Shown here piece by piece: positions 42,079-56,500 of a DNA stretch of 64,000 nt (positions within the stretch are counted from its first letter, which is position 1; every line of letters begins with the position of its first letter). The translations under genes were made by a program, and so were the position numbers. The notes under the pieces are model-generated. The model ran no database searches. It was not told the DNA's origin and saw nothing but the letters and a program-made list of their open reading frames with translations. This stretch comes from Lingula anatina (Eukaryota; Brachiopoda; Lingulata; Lingulida; Lingulidae), in NCBI RefSeq assembly GCF_001039355.2, contig NW_019775385.1, positions 14,087-78,086 of the forward strand, in the 5' to 3' direction.

Positions 42079-42978
42079 TTAAATCACCGTAAGTGATGTT
42101 GAAGAAAAAATATTATATTGTTTAGTCTTCTTCCCATTCCTTTCTTCGTGGTCTTCAGCGTCTCTAGCTTCGTCGGACACCGGTTGAGAGGCAAATTGTT
42201 TTGTTTCCTGAAATAAATGAAAAAAAGTCACTGTGATAACTACAGTTCGGAGGGGAATTAAGAAGAAATGTAACTTATTAACCATACATTAAAACGCTCC
42301 GGATGATACATTTATACATAAAAAAATGATCTGCCAAGAAAATCAAAATGCATCGGTGTAAAAGTGGCGGTACACGCGGCCAACCAACAAATTACCGAAG
42401 CTAGCATTTGAAATAGCTTTCAAAGTGGTAAAAAACTTCCCCAAAGTCCTTAGTAAATTTTCTTACCAGTTACAATACATTTTCTGCTCAAACTGAAAGG
42501 TATTGTGAGATGTTGAAATATTGTATAGGAGAACCTCTTTGCAAATTTTGTGTAAAGTTCACCGTCGGGTGTAACCGAAAAAAAAAACTTTGTGTCGAAG
42601 AAAATGTACTTATATGTCAAGCTAATGTCGGGATGTTCGAATTATTTTTGAAACAGGGATCGTTATATTGATCTCTAACCCTTTTCAACGTGAGAATCAC
42701 GGTTGATCGAAAAAAGTAAAGGAATAGGCCGCATTCTAATTTTTTTTATCATTATTAAATTTTAAGAACTATATGTTGTGGAATGCTTGTAGATGTAGAA
42801 CAAACCACAATTATTGAAGACGTGGATGCCAAATCTTTGGCAGTAAATATAAGATGAAAAAGAAATGAGCAGTTCTCTCACATAAGCATGCATAACAACT
42901 ATGTCAGCCGTAGATCAAAATGCAGATTATAACGACATAACCAGTGGCAGATTTGGGGGCGCAGGGGAGTCCTGCCCT

Positions 42979-43010
<32 letters not shown>

Positions 43011-43587
43011 TTCGAAAAAAAATCAGACCAATGGTCCCCTCTTGAAATTAGAATTTTGACTAGCTGAATCATAATTCTAAAGCGTACCAAATGGCACCGT
43101 TTGCCCTCTAAAATTTCTAAATTTTTCGGGGCCCTTCACCGGCTCCCGCACCCCACTCCTTTTCAAATAATCCTGGATCCGCCCCTGATAACGATGATAC
43201 TCAAACTGCACCCAAAGAAATATGGGTGGTCGAAATGTGGCAAGTAGCAATTTGTTTTGCTTAGCAGATTTATTTTTCAGATTCAGTAAAAACTGCAATT
43301 TTCTACCCTATGAACGATTAGTTTCCATATGCCATCCTCAAAAACGTTACAACGATTGCTTTCGCGCTGATGTGAAAGATAAAGAAGTTTCTTAAATGCT
43401 TTGAAACAGGCAGGGTATCGAACAATATATAGAATATATAGAATGGTAAAAGAAATATAGAAGTAAAACAATACACCGAACCGTTGCAACAGAAATCGGA
43501 GTAGAATAACATACATGTACGTGAACAGATTTGGGAGAGGAGGCATAATAACATTCGCGTCATTCACCTTGATTTCTTCGAGCAGAA
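42079..43587 (-). CDS. Partial: two 3' exons of an unidentified minus-strand gene, including a 20-base microexon
   Basis: The last exon, 42207-42079, follows a good acceptor (CATTTATTTCAG) and encodes 42 hydrophilic residues to TAA, rich in Glu, Asp and Lys (AEDHEERNGKKTKQ), like a cytoplasmic tail. Upstream, 43587-43568 is a 20-base block between a CCTCCTTGCAG acceptor and a G|GTGAAT donor. Joined in frame it adds LLEEIK before ETKQF. The 5' exons were not found, so the identity is unknown. The microexon is the weaker part. The intron contains the element at 42942-43187. Confidence 0.35.
42942..43187. mobile_element. Short MITE-like element with CAG-type termini and long C-run
   Basis: The left end CAGTGGCAGATTTGGGG (42942 on) and the inverse of the right end, CAGGGGCGGATCCAGGA (ending 43187), match at 12 of 17 positions. 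CAGGGGCGGAT is a terminus commonly seen on hAT-type elements, by general knowledge. The interior contains 31 consecutive C (42980-43010). The flanks share ATAACGA but no clean 8-base duplication abuts the ends. Non-coding. Confidence 0.5.
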
Positions 43588-44248
43588 CTGCAAGGAGGGA
43601 ACAGTAAAGGAAAAAAAAAAAATTATCGGCTCTTCCCTTTTCTCTGAAATTCAGGCTCCGTCAGTGGGCATGCGGCAGGTACATGTAGGCAGGGGCTGGG
43701 ATGCGGTTGTCCAACGAAACGCCTATTTTTGGCCACCAATTATCTGCTGACTTATAAAACCGTTATATCTGAGATTTACGTTATTGGCATTTGATACTGA
43801 TAATTTTATCCTTAAATATTGATAATTTTGTCGTGCGAGTAAAAGAAAATTGTTTGCTAAAACAAATGTTTTGAATTTTGTGGCTTATAAACTTCCACCT
43901 TTCTCTTTCTCCTGTCTCAGAATGTCTGTCATATTTTTCGGCTACTGACGGGGTGGTGAGGTGAGAGCCGCTGAATTTACTGAAACTGCTACAATTTTAC
44001 AAAGGGAAACAAGCGCAGATGGAAACAAAAAGCGAAAGTGAAATCAGTTCGGACAACCCCACGCTCTTCATTTGCTTTCGTCCTGAGAAGTAATTTTAAA
44101 TGCATCATAATCCACATGTCAAAAATGACGCACTTCTGATTTCCATAGAAACACGGGAATGTTAAAAATTTCTCATCTAAATTTTCAATCGTAAGTGCCA
44201 CGATTGTAAATAAACAGGGCACATGATGTCAGGTTCATGAATCGTAAG

Positions 44249-44316
44249 CCCCGCCTTCATCTGCCAATGTTGTTCCCTATATGGAAAGTGACGCACGTGC
44301 ACAATGTTTTGATTGG
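44249..44316. promoter_or_regulatory. Candidate GC-box/CCAAT/E-box promoter
   Basis: Within about 70 bases there are CCCCGCC (44249-44255), CCAAT (44264-44268), CACGTG (44294-44299) and an inverted CCAAT (ATTGG, 44312-44316). It sits about 250 bases upstream of the candidate NFI first exon and could drive transcription in either direction. Motifs are seen directly; promoter function is inferred. Confidence 0.4.
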
Positions 44317-44560
44317 TCTACAATGGTTTGATTGATATTCAAATGCGCATACGGAAATGGACATCAACAAAAAGATTGCACCATAACATACTACGCCATA
44401 TCAACACATCTGTGGTGCTGAATACTTTCCCAAAAAACAGCCACAAAGTGTGTTTTTGGTTGAAGATATCGTTTTCATAGGGTAGATAGACGTACTGAGA
44501 AGTCAGGTGTTGCCAACGAAGGATGTAAAACCCCAAACCTATGCGTAGGTTTGGAGAAAA

Positions 44561-47500
44561 ATGACCATGGTAAGTTTTGTTTTGGTTTTGCACATTCAAC
44601 GACGTTAGGGGATTTTGGCGGACTTTGGGACATGGGTCAAAATGTCAGGTTAAGCTGGTTAAAATCTGGAGTGATACAAGAGTTGGTAATAACTGTTATG
44701 TTTAGTAAGAGCTCAGTACAGAAGTGTATATGTACACCAAACTAAAGACATATGACCATAGAATGCTGAAGTATCTTTTATAATGATATTCAATATGGCG
44801 GCCACCAGTGCCTGTCAAAACTTGACAGACTTTAGCTGTAGTAGCTCTCCAACTTTTGGTGGTAGCCTTATCACCTCTATGAGTTAAACAAAACTCGTAA
44901 CTAGACTACATATAGAATAGGAGCTTAATAGGATTACATACTGGTATGGTTCTGAGAAGCTCGCGAAAAGTGTGTTATGGCAGACCCGTGTGCCCAGCCC
45001 CCCTTCCCATACGCATGATACACACTTGATCTCGTGATGTTTTCTAGCACCAGGTTTCTTAGAAATCCGACACACTTATGAAGATAAGCATTGTTTCATG
45101 CTGCGTCATATAACCTATAGGTAGAACATCACATATGATTTATATATCACAACATTCCAGAAATACGGTACCTGGTGACCTCAATTGAACTAGGTCAATA
45201 TTGTTTGTAGTGAAATTATACAAAATCGTTAGGTGTGAAGTTGCCTAGTTGGACAGCAACTTACTGGTTATACTGTCTGAGAAGCTCTTAAAGAATGATA
45301 TTATAGATGGTTTGGGTTATGTGAATAATTTCTAACACATGTTCTAAAACATTGTGAGAATTAAATCACTCAAATATTTTTTGCACAAGGAATACATGAG
45401 TCAGAATTGAAGCAAGCCCCTCAGTGGGTATGGCAACATTTTCAACATCTTAACAATCTTGACTTTAGTTTAAATGAAATGATTTTCTCAAATGTAATGA
45501 TAGTCCTTGTAGTTTATCCTTCCTATCTTATTTTTAAGGGTAAACAGACAATATGGTGTCTTGATCATCAAACCTGTCAGTACATGTACATTCACTGGTT
45601 GCATTTATAATGTAGGCATCCTTGTTTTGTTTGAACATTAATGCTCAATGTACCTAAAACCCTATAGGTATATGCATTTCGAAACTTACTAATCAGTGGC
45701 TTGGATTCATGTAATACAATGCCATTTTTCTCATGATATAATCTTAAAAGAAAAAAAAAAGGAAGAGAAATCAAGTAGCATTTAATTATTGATGTTTAGT
45801 CTTTGTTCTTGAAATGTTTGAGTAATAAGCAGCTGGCAACATGTTAGTTGTCAAGAAATTGTCACGTTTATTGTATTTTTGTCTACCATATTGACAGAAC
45901 ACTGCTGCCATTACATTTTCTTTGCAAGTCACATGATGCTAAGCAATAAACATGTGACATAAGCACAAAACATCACAATGTACTATTAAGCTATACAGAT
46001 GGATGAAAGATTTTTTGTAAAAAAATGCAAAGGTTAAGATGCTATCTTTAACAAATTTCATTGTCTTCCATTATTCAGAAATGGAAACAAGTCTGCATTA
46101 CAGCTGCACCCCTCGCCAAAACGGGACGCTTTTCAGATTGTTTAATAATGTTAGTGTTACACAACTACACAAAGTAAAACATTAATCAAAAATATCCCAG
46201 TTTTGAAGTGCATTGACCTTTAGCTTTATGAGGGGACTTTGGTCTTATGTTACACAACAATTTTTGGTTGCATAAAAGATGTAATATACCAAAAGTATTG
46301 TCAATCATCATCTCCATCTCTTTTCAATTTATCCAATCAGGGTGACTCCCAAAATGCCTATTCTTATTATATATTTTTGACAGTTATAAAGTATATACTT
46401 TGCAATAGTTTGTTTGACCTCATGATATCATTCATTATTTATTAAAATCGACTAGTTAAGGTTTATTTTACACATTTTTGTTGACTGACATGTCCTTTAT
46501 CCTGTATAAAATTGTTATGGATGGGATCAAATGGGAAAATTAAGAGTTTTAATTTCAAATAGTTGGTGTTTAAAGATTGATGAAGTATTAACAAAAAAGC
46601 ATTTGAATAACGTAAAACCATCACTATGTAAGAATGTGAAATATTTTATGAGAATTGGGAACTATCTGAAGAAAGGAATGGGTGTAATTTTTCTACCAAT
46701 ATGTACTTTCTTAGCATTGCAGCAGGTTGTTGAGATTAAAGATGGTGACTAATTCAAGTATGCAGAGGTGGAGTGCTCTTCTCACATCCTCCCTCAGAAT
46801 TTCTGCTTCTGCTTCCTGTTGCTCTGAAGCAACTTATGAAACCAATTTATAAATAATTTGGACCTATGTGTGAAGTTTTTTGTATAAACATGTACAACTA
46901 TTATTCAAACAGATTAGTGTATTGTTCAAACATGTAAGAGCAGTAACTGTATCATTCTTTCTGAAGCAAAAGTTTTCTGTGATCTTCGTGCTTTTCAGTA
47001 TATATATTTATGATATTTTAAGTCTGTTATAAGAATTATATCCTTGAGCAAATTTTTTTCTATTTCATTTTACTGCTGAATACTTAAATTTCTTTTTAGT
47101 GGCAAATTATGGAATTGTCATCACTTTTAGATCAGAATGTAGCTCCACAGTATGTTGTCATCATTATTATTTGGCTCTTCTTATGATCATGTAATTCATG
47201 ATCCACAAATAAGATGAATAGTTTAATGTGTATGTTTATAAAGAAAAAGTAACAAGTTGTGAATACATTGCAGGATCAGCCCAGTGTTTTATACATCCCC
47301 AGTTTCAGCTGTTCACCTTTAGTGAGACCAGGTTTCCTTAACAACAGAACTTTTTTTGCAAATTACTTAATGGGGTATACAGTTTCTGTCTGAGGCCCTG
47401 GCCTCTACCTTTCTTGCAAAGCTTCTCCTTTGCCTCCTATAGCAGCTACATACTGCATAGGTTTGTATATAGATGTGGCATTAGCCTTGCCTCTGACCTC

Positions 47501-50500
47501 ATTTGCACAGTAAGGGCCAGGAGTGTGGATGTTCCTAGGCTTGGTTTCTGGTATAATCCTGCTGTTGGGCTCAGTATCGAGGTACCCCTGCCCAGGAACT
47601 TTGTAAAACGTCCATCTATGTAAAACATACTGTTGCAACACTTAACTAACATTATATAAATCTGGTATTGATCACACATTTTAGTGGAAATGAAGTGGTC
47701 TAGATTTCTGCCTTCTACCCTATATTCTGTTTGTATGCTGTCTGGTTGCCACTGAGGCAAAAATATTAAACCGTCTGGGTCTGTAATATAGTGAGAAATG
47801 TCTGGGCCTCTGTGTAATTGGAGTTCAATGTACATATACTGAAGAATTCCAACTGTTACTAGCTAGCAAAGGCCGGCAGTTATCTGGACATTTTTTCTCT
47901 CCGTCCTTCTGTTCAACACAACTTGCCCTTTGAGAATCAGATTTGACCTGTTGTTGGACAGATAAGTGCAGACTTTAAAAAGCAAAATAACTGAGCATGA
48001 TCCTGTTGAAAATTGTTCACCAAAATAAGAGAATGTCTTTTTTTTACCAGTGTTCTAAAAATTCTTCAATCCTGGCAATGATTTTTCGATTGCTTGCAAT
48101 ACAGAACTTCTGTGAACTCAAAGTATACAATATGTACCATGATGTATAAACACCAGTTGGACTGCAGCCCAGTGCACCATACCCCTTTAAATGCTTTGCC
48201 AGAGAGCAGTTCTGGCTTTAGTTCCCTGTATTTGTTCCAACATCATGTGTACATAGTCGAGCAGAGGGCTACAACCAGAGGAGGAGGTAGGGAGGTTTTT
48301 GCAACTGAAACATGCATTATTCTTGGAATTATTTGAAGTGAAAGCTGTCAAATGTTAAATTATTGTGATGAAAGCAAGAAAAGGTTATGTTTAAATGTGA
48401 AAATATTCTATATGCTAGACTTGGAAATATGGAAGGAGAAAAAAGATGTGTGGTTTTATGGTAAAAGTAGGTTATGTTAAAACCAGAAAGCACAAGCTCA
48501 CAAAAATCTATTGCATGGCTATATCCTCATTTGTTTGAATTGTAGTTTGGTGTTTTGTATGGGTTTCATTGAAAAAAAGGAACCTGATCTCTTCATAATA
48601 TATTAGTTTTTCTCTTTTGAATGTTAACACTTTCAATTTATATCAGTGACAGTGCCAACATTTTGCATTTTTTTCCAATGCAATTCCTTGATATTTTAAA
48701 ACTGAATAATTAATACAAATGGATGACTTTATATGACAGGATGTTAAAAAATGTCGAGTATTTTTACAGTACAAGAAATAGAAAATGTTATCAAATATTA
48801 ATCATCAAAATTTGCAAAGTCTGCTTGTTGTCTGACATATTATCCAGAATTATGCATGATAACCGTAATCAGCATAAGTACATACTGAATGGGCGGATGA
48901 GTTACCCTCCTGAGATTCTATAACATATTTTTTTTTTATCAAGAAATTAAATCTTCATACTATTTGTTTATCAGTTTTCTGCGACATACACCTTCACATA
49001 CTGGATTTGTCTCTCCAATAGTGACATAACAAGTATTCTCAATGTCATGCCAAAAAAATTAAAATTATTTTTCTAAAATTAAGTGTCTTGCACCGACCCA
49101 GAGAGAATGGTCCATTTTTTTCTGTGTCAGTAGTATGTGTTTTCTTTTGCTGTTCTGAACACTGCCTTGTAATAAATGACAGGCCTCGGATCAAATACAC
49201 TTTGAATCTTGACAAATTGAAATGGTCAGCTAGCATGTGTTCATGTGGGAGGGCAAGTTGGTATCAAATGTTATTTCATTCTGTTCTGCTACAGGTTTCT
49301 GAATGCAGCTGTTCTAACAGGAGGAATATTTTATGCTGGTGCAGTTTGTTGAATGTCCTTACCACAACACATGTTTTAGTTATGTCAGTGAATAAAGATG
49401 AACATGAATAAATGGAGGTTCCCCTTCTGCTTGTTAAAGCTCATTTCTTGATTTGTGCTTGAAATGGTATGAAGTAATGTTGATTCCAAATGTTTTTTTT
49501 ATTATTATTGTATAACCCAGACATAGTGGTTCACAGAATTGTTCAACATTGTTATGTCATGTTCTTTGGACTGATTTGGTACCGTTAAAAAATTTATCAA
49601 AACTTCAACAATTTTTGGCTTCCCTGATAATGTTAAAATGTTTAATACTCTGCATTGTTGATGTTTTGACATCTTACTTAAAGCACTGTATGATTTAACT
49701 TCATTTTAATCAACATTTATCTTTCTGAGTAAAAAAAAATCATTTGAAAGGGAGAAAATATTGCCCCTCCAATACAACACTGTTTATGGTTGTTGTGTCA
49801 ATTTTGCATTCCCTTTATTCAGTCTGAATACATATATATAATACGGTAATAAGAAATAGAAGACTGTAGAAGATATAATATCAATAGAATATAAAATATA
49901 AGAAGACATGTTAATGTGACTTGATTGGAAGTTTATGAAACGAGTCTGGTATAATGGTGTAGAATTTATATTGTTATTTTAAAAATCCAGCTGTTTTTTC
50001 CAGTAAGTGAATAGTTTTCTTTTACATTTTTCAAAAAAAAATTACTTTTTTGACATTTGAAAGAGAGAGAAAGGAATATTTTAGATAATAATTAATGGCT
50101 TTGATAGCAACATTGTTCAATTAGTGGGGGGGTACTATAATTAAAAGAGTTGACCATTTGTTGACCATTAATATTCTTATTAATTTCAATATTCTGGTGA
50201 GAATGTGGTAATTGATATGATTTAGAGGCATGATTTTTTTTATAACAGGTAGAAGTACTAGGTGCAAAATGATACATAAAATAGCTTTAGATTGCATTTT
50301 GATATTATACTTTTACTGCTAATTATCAGCTTCCCCACATTATTTACTTTTAAAATTACTGTATCAGGATGTGTTTTCCAGATCATGCTAAATAATTCCC
50401 AACCAAAATTTGTCTGTCATTGGTTCTCTTAAGGTTATGTGTGGGGTTTGGAATTTTTATTATTTATTTTTTGCAACTAATGTAATTGGGTTTTTTTTTG

Positions 50501-53500
50501 TCATGTCATATCTATGCCTGGCATTGGTTATCAATGACAAAACTCCCCTGAATTTTGATACAAAAAGTTTCCCCTATGCCTTTAATTGCTCCAAAATCCA
50601 CCCTTTGGAAGTCCATGCAAGTAAAAAGTTTTTTTTATCAAAATCTGCACCTAATGAATAAAAATTATAAACGTGAAAAACAGAAAAAGGAAAATGAATG
50701 CCTCATTAATTTTGCTAGACTTCATTACTGTACAGTGGTCACTAGCACACAGGAAAGCATTCAGACCTTCTAATTACCAGGGCTATTGATTGATTTGTTT
50801 GTGTCTGTCTGGTCAGATTGGTTAGGTAACCTGTGATTAAGAGACTGCCTATATATTCAGTGGGTAGATTACCAACAGCACAAGTTAATTCAAGGAATTA
50901 TGGAGTTGGGATTATTAGCTGCAAGCAAAGCACAGTTAAAATATAAACAGAAACAACCCCTATGGTCACTATGGTTACTAATCTTTACGAGACCTTTGTA
51001 TTGTGTTATTTGATCAAAATATTGTCTCATTTTAAAAGGACAGAGTGTAGGACTGAAAGAGTCACTCCAAAAATTATTTAAAAGGATATGTAAAAAGCAT
51101 GAACCCCCTTGTTCTTGTAGTTGATTTTGTGGATTGTGTTCGGAATATTTTGCTGCACTACCTGCAGTGTCTTGGTGAATCATTGTGACTTTCCTTTGAA
51201 AAAGGGCAAAGCGTCAACTACATTTGTAGATCTTTCAAAACTTGCAGTTTTCTATTGTATTTATAACAAAACTAAAAAAATAAATAGATAAAGATAAAAT
51301 GAGAAGATATTAATTAGTAAGAGATTTTAAATGCATTGAATTTGCATTGGTTTGGTTAAATGATGCATTTTTTCCAGCTGCAAGCAAGTTTGGTTCTTGA
51401 TTAAAAAAAAAAAAAACTAACTGCCATTGGATTGATCGTTTATCGATATGTAGTGGTGCAATTATGCAGTAGAATAAATAATTTCACTGATTTTTTAAAA
51501 ATATTTCTATTAAATTTGTTGCACTGAACCCAAAAGGTGTAGCATAAAAACATTGGAGATGTGTCAGAAGGGGTTTTCTGGTGTGTTTTTATGAGAAGCA
51601 TCAAATTCCCGTTAGCATTATAATAAAGGAGTGTGCGGGGAGGAATGGCAATGTCCGCACAGTAGCCCCCAGCTGTATTGTCCAGCCTTGTAAGATATCT
51701 GAGCCCACCATCTGTTGCCTGGAGCCAAGGCTATATGACAGCAACTGGACATGTCCAGTTGTGCCCAGTAGCAACATCTGGTCTTGTTTCACAGCTGGAC
51801 ACATCTGTCCTTTGACATTGAGATAGGCTGGTCACTGCCTGACCAATCAGACATGCATGGGCAGCAAGGAAGTTGCTGAGTTGTGATTCCTGATCCATTA
51901 GTTATGAAAAAACTGCTAAATAGCAAGATTGACTCTTATTATTCTATGAGGAAGTTAAAAAATTAATTAAATTTTATTGTTTTGGGTGTAGCAAACTAGA
52001 GGTTTATGGGCTGTCTCAAAGTCTGTGAAATAGGAAATGTAATTATTATTTTTTTACATGAATAGGTAGACTGTGAAAGAGTGAACTTGTACTTCCTGTG
52101 TGTTTGGTAGGGAAATGATTGAGTGCACAGTAGATTTGATTCTTTGATATTATGTTTATCAATTTACAGGATCAGCCAGAGTTTTCCCACTGAAGCTTTT
52201 AATTTTGAGTGTTCTCTAGAAGGCATTTGAACTGTTAAAATTGGTCCTGATATCTTGTGATTAAGAAATTACTGATATTAGCATAGAAATATGATTAAAC
52301 AACTGATAAGAAGTAAGGCTGGAACCACATTTTTTTTCTGATTTCTGAGCTCGAATTAGAAGCTCAAAGAAATATCGTTAATAAAAACAAATATCAATGT
52401 TATTTGTGAACAGTTTAAAAATAGAGTGCCCATAAAAAACAGCAAAGTGCTTTATGAAAGTCATTTAAGGCAGTTAAATCTTACTCACAGTCATCAGTGC
52501 ATAGTTCAGATGCTCTCTTGCTCCCCAAAAAAAGGGATGGGATAGTCAAGTAATGAGGAAATGAGAGTTATCCATTGCTTAGATGACAGCATTGTTTTTG
52601 CTCCATGGAAAGAATCAACAGTTCCCACTGAAAAGTCAACAACTGGCAGTTATCACCATGCGGGTCCTAACATAAGGTGAAAGTGATCCCATCACAATTA
52701 AAGCCTTCACACAGTTATCGGGATATATGTAGGAACACCTAGAAGAACCATTAACCTCAGTGAAAATAGGGCTCCTTTAGAAGCCCGCAAGTCAGATTGA
52801 ATTTTTTTCTTCAGATTCAACCTTGGATATATTGACTTCTACATATCTTCAAGAAAAAAAAAGTCTGGAAAACTTCTTGTGATTATGAAGGGATGGTCAG
52901 TCAGAGATTTTATGTTGCTTTCTGTTGTACCAAGTTTACATTTTGAATAACTGTTTTAGAACTATTCTGGGGCAATGGGAAGGGCAGAACAACTGTGAAA
53001 CTTGGCTTCTTTATTAAGTTGCTGGAAAAAGCCAGCCTGTTTTATATTTGGGCCCCTGGTAATGTATAACATTTGATCAGGCAGAGCAAGTTAATGTTGA
53101 TAGTGGTTGTTATAAGTGAAAACGCAACTGTATTCCAAGGAAGGAGAGTATGACATACAGAATTACAAGCTTCTCTGCTGTAATGTTATTTTTTTTCACT
53201 CCCTGATCCACACATACAGTGTTTGTGATGTCAGAATGCAGAAGCAGATGTAAAGCAGACTTGAGAAGTACGTAGGAATATGAGCAGACTTTGGAAAGGT
53301 CTAGATACACCATGGAAATACAGGTTGGTGGGATAGGGTTAGGTAGGAACTCGACAACATTGTGAGGAGGTACAGATCCAGAACTTATGAAGAAGTCTAG
53401 CTCTTAACATTGCCCAGAGCTACTCTGCTATAGAAAATGAGAAAAATGAGAAAGAAAAATAGCTCTTTTTCTGTGAAATTCATCTGTTTTAAAAGGCAAG

Positions 53501-56500
53501 ATAACAAAAATGCAAACCAAAGTCTTGGAAAGAAAGAAAAGTTGAAGGCTTAAAAAGCTGACTGGTAGAATTTGAGGTCATGCTTTACAAAGGGATTTAT
53601 TTGTAATTATTTTGATGGCATGTTTTTATTTCATTTAGTCCTTTTTATCTAAAAGCTGATTTCTATCAGCAACATGTAGTTTCTTGTGACTCTGATTCAG
53701 CTATTGTCTACAAAAATTTATCATCTGTTGCTTCCTGATCTTGGCTGTTTCTTAATTTTGTGGTCTTGTCATGTGTTTTGACTGTGTGGATGTACTTCCT
53801 GAATTTGGACTTTGAGTAAAACTGTGAAAAAAATTAAAGTACTGTGTAATGATATGTCAATTCTGTTTTGAAACTTAATAACGTAGAGGAAACATTTGGC
53901 TCTGCTTTGTGTTGAAAGTTTCTTACAATTATTTCCTTATATTATGAAGGTGCATTAACAGTTCCTATGGATGAAAGGGCTATTTTGATGAATTCACCAT
54001 CTTGCACTGAAATTGTTTGGATAACCATATCCAGAAAAATGTAATTAAAGGACTGTAATTGAAGGGAAAGCAATGAAGTTATTCTTTTTACCAGAGGAAC
54101 TGTACAACTGTATTGGAAAATGACAAATGCTTAGCCATGGGTCAAAAATATATACACCTAGAAAACCTCTGAAGGAGAAAATATTTGACTCACCTGATAT
54201 TTACCTGCCTGCTTTTATCAGAGGGCTAGAAAATATGAGATAATTCATTGGGGCTGTGATAATCATGGATTTTTCCTTGGGTCTTGCAACTCGTAGANTT
54301 TTTTACATGAATAGGTAGACTGTGAAAGAGTGAACTTGTACTTCCTGTGTGTTTGGTAGGGAAATGATTGAGTGCACAGTAGATTTGATTCTTTGATATT
54401 ATCTTTATCAATTTACAGGATCAGCTAGAGTTTTCCCACTGAAGCTTTTAATTTTGAGTGTTCTCTAGAAGGCATTTGAACTGTTAAAATTGGTCCTGAT
54501 ATCTTGTGATTAAGAAATTACTGATATTAGCATAGAAATATGATTAAACAACTGATAAGAAGTAAGGCTGGAACCACATTTTTTTCTGATTTCTGAGCTC
54601 CAATTAGAAGCTCAAAGAAATATTGTTAATAAAAACAAATATCAATGTTATTTGTTAACAGTTTAAAAATAGATTGCCCATAAAAAACAGCAAAGTGCTT
54701 TATGAAAGTCATTTAAGGCAGTTAAATCTTACTCACAGTCATCAGTGCATAGTTCAGATGCTCTCTTGCTCCCCAAAAAAAGGGATGGGATAGTCAAGTA
54801 ATGAGGAAATGAGAGTTATCCATTGCTTAGATGACAGCATTGTTTTTGCTCCATGGAAAGAATCAACAGTTCCCACTGAAAAGTCAACAACTGGCAGTTA
54901 TCACCATGCGGGTCCTAACATAAGGTGAAAGTGATCCCATCACAATTAAAGCCTTCACACAGTTATCGGGATATATGTAGGAACACCTAGAAGAACCATT
55001 AACCTCAGTGAAAATAGGGCTCCTTTAGAAGCTCACAAGTCAGATTGAATTTTTTTCGTCAGATTCAACCTTGGATATATTGACTTCTACATATCTCCAA
55101 GAAAAAAAAAGTCTGGAAAACTTCTTGTGATTATGAAGGGATGGTCAGTCAGAGATTTTATGTTGCTTTCTGTTGTACCAAGTTTACATTTTGAATAACT
55201 ATTTTGGGACTATTCTGGGGCAATGGGAAGGGCAGAACAACTGTGAAACTTGGCTTCTTTATTAAGTTGCTGGAAAAAGCCAGCCTGTTTTATATTTGGG
55301 CCCCTGGTAATGTATAACATTTGATCAGGCAGAGCAAGTTAATGTTGATAGTGGTTGTTATAAGTGAAAACGCAACTGTATTCCAAGGAAGGAGAGTATG
55401 ACATACAGAATTACAAGCTTCTCTGCTGTAATGTTATTTTTTTTCACTCCCTGATCCACACATACAGTGTTTGTGATGTCAGAATGCAGAAGCAGATGTA
55501 AAGCAGACTTGAGAAGTACGTAGGAATATGAGCAGACTTTGGAAAGGTCTAGATACACCATGGAAATACAGGTTGGTGGGATAGGGTTAGGTAGGAACTC
55601 GACAACATTGTGAGGAGGTACAGATCCAGAACTTATGAAGGAGTCTATCTCTTAACATTGCCCAGAGCTACTCGGCTATAGAAAATGAGAAAAATGGGAA
55701 AGAAAAATAGCTCTTTTTCTGTGAAATTCATCTGTTTTAAAAGGCAAGATAACAAAAATGCAAAACAAAGTCTTGGAAAGAAAGAAAAGTTGAAGGCTTA
55801 AAAAGCTGACTGGTAGAATTTGAGGTCATGCTTTACAAAGGGATTTATTTGTTATTATTTTGATGGCATGTTTTTATTTCATTTAGTCCTTTTTATCTAA
55901 AAGCAGATTTCTATCAGCAACATATAGTTTCTTGTGACTCTGATTCAGCTATTGTCTACAAAAATTTATCATCTGTTGCTTCCTGATCTTGGCTGTTTCT
56001 TACTTTTGTGGTCATGTCATGTGTTTTGACTGTGTGAATGTACTTCCTGAATTTGGACTTTGAGTAAAACTGTGAAAAAAAATTAAAGTACTGTGTAATG
56101 ATATGTCAATTCTGTTTTGAAACTTAATAACGTAGAGGAAACATTTGGGTCTGCTTTGTGTTGAAAGTTTCTTACAATTATTTCCTTATATTATGAAGGT
56201 ACATTAACAGTTCCTATGGATGAAAGGGATATTTTGATGAATTCAGCATCTTGCATTGAAATTGTTTGGATAACCATATCCAGAAAAATGTAATTAAAGG
56301 ACTGTAATTGCAGGGAAAGCAATGAAGTTATTCTTTTTACCAGAGGAACTGTACAACTGTATTGGAAAATGACAAATGCTTAGCCCTGGGTCAAAAATAT
56401 ATACACCTAGAAAACCTCTGAAGAAGAAAATATTTGACTCACCTGATATTTACCTGCCTGCTTTTATCAGAGGGCTAGAAAATATGAGATAATTCATTGG

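Larger units (their letters stand above)
42208..44560. other. Region upstream of the candidate NFI promoter
   Basis: Besides the microexon candidate and the C-run element I see no supported gene. Open frames at 43283-43567 and 43989-44222 (minus) lack recognisable domains. Confidence 0.3.

Noticed and set aside
47446-47835. 129-codon open frame on the minus strand
   Set aside because: No recognisable domain, no splice structure, and overlapping open frames of similar length in other frames.
53110-55561. Two identical 67-codon frames as a duplicated gene
   Set aside because: They lie inside the 2.25 kb N-joined duplication and have no coding features.
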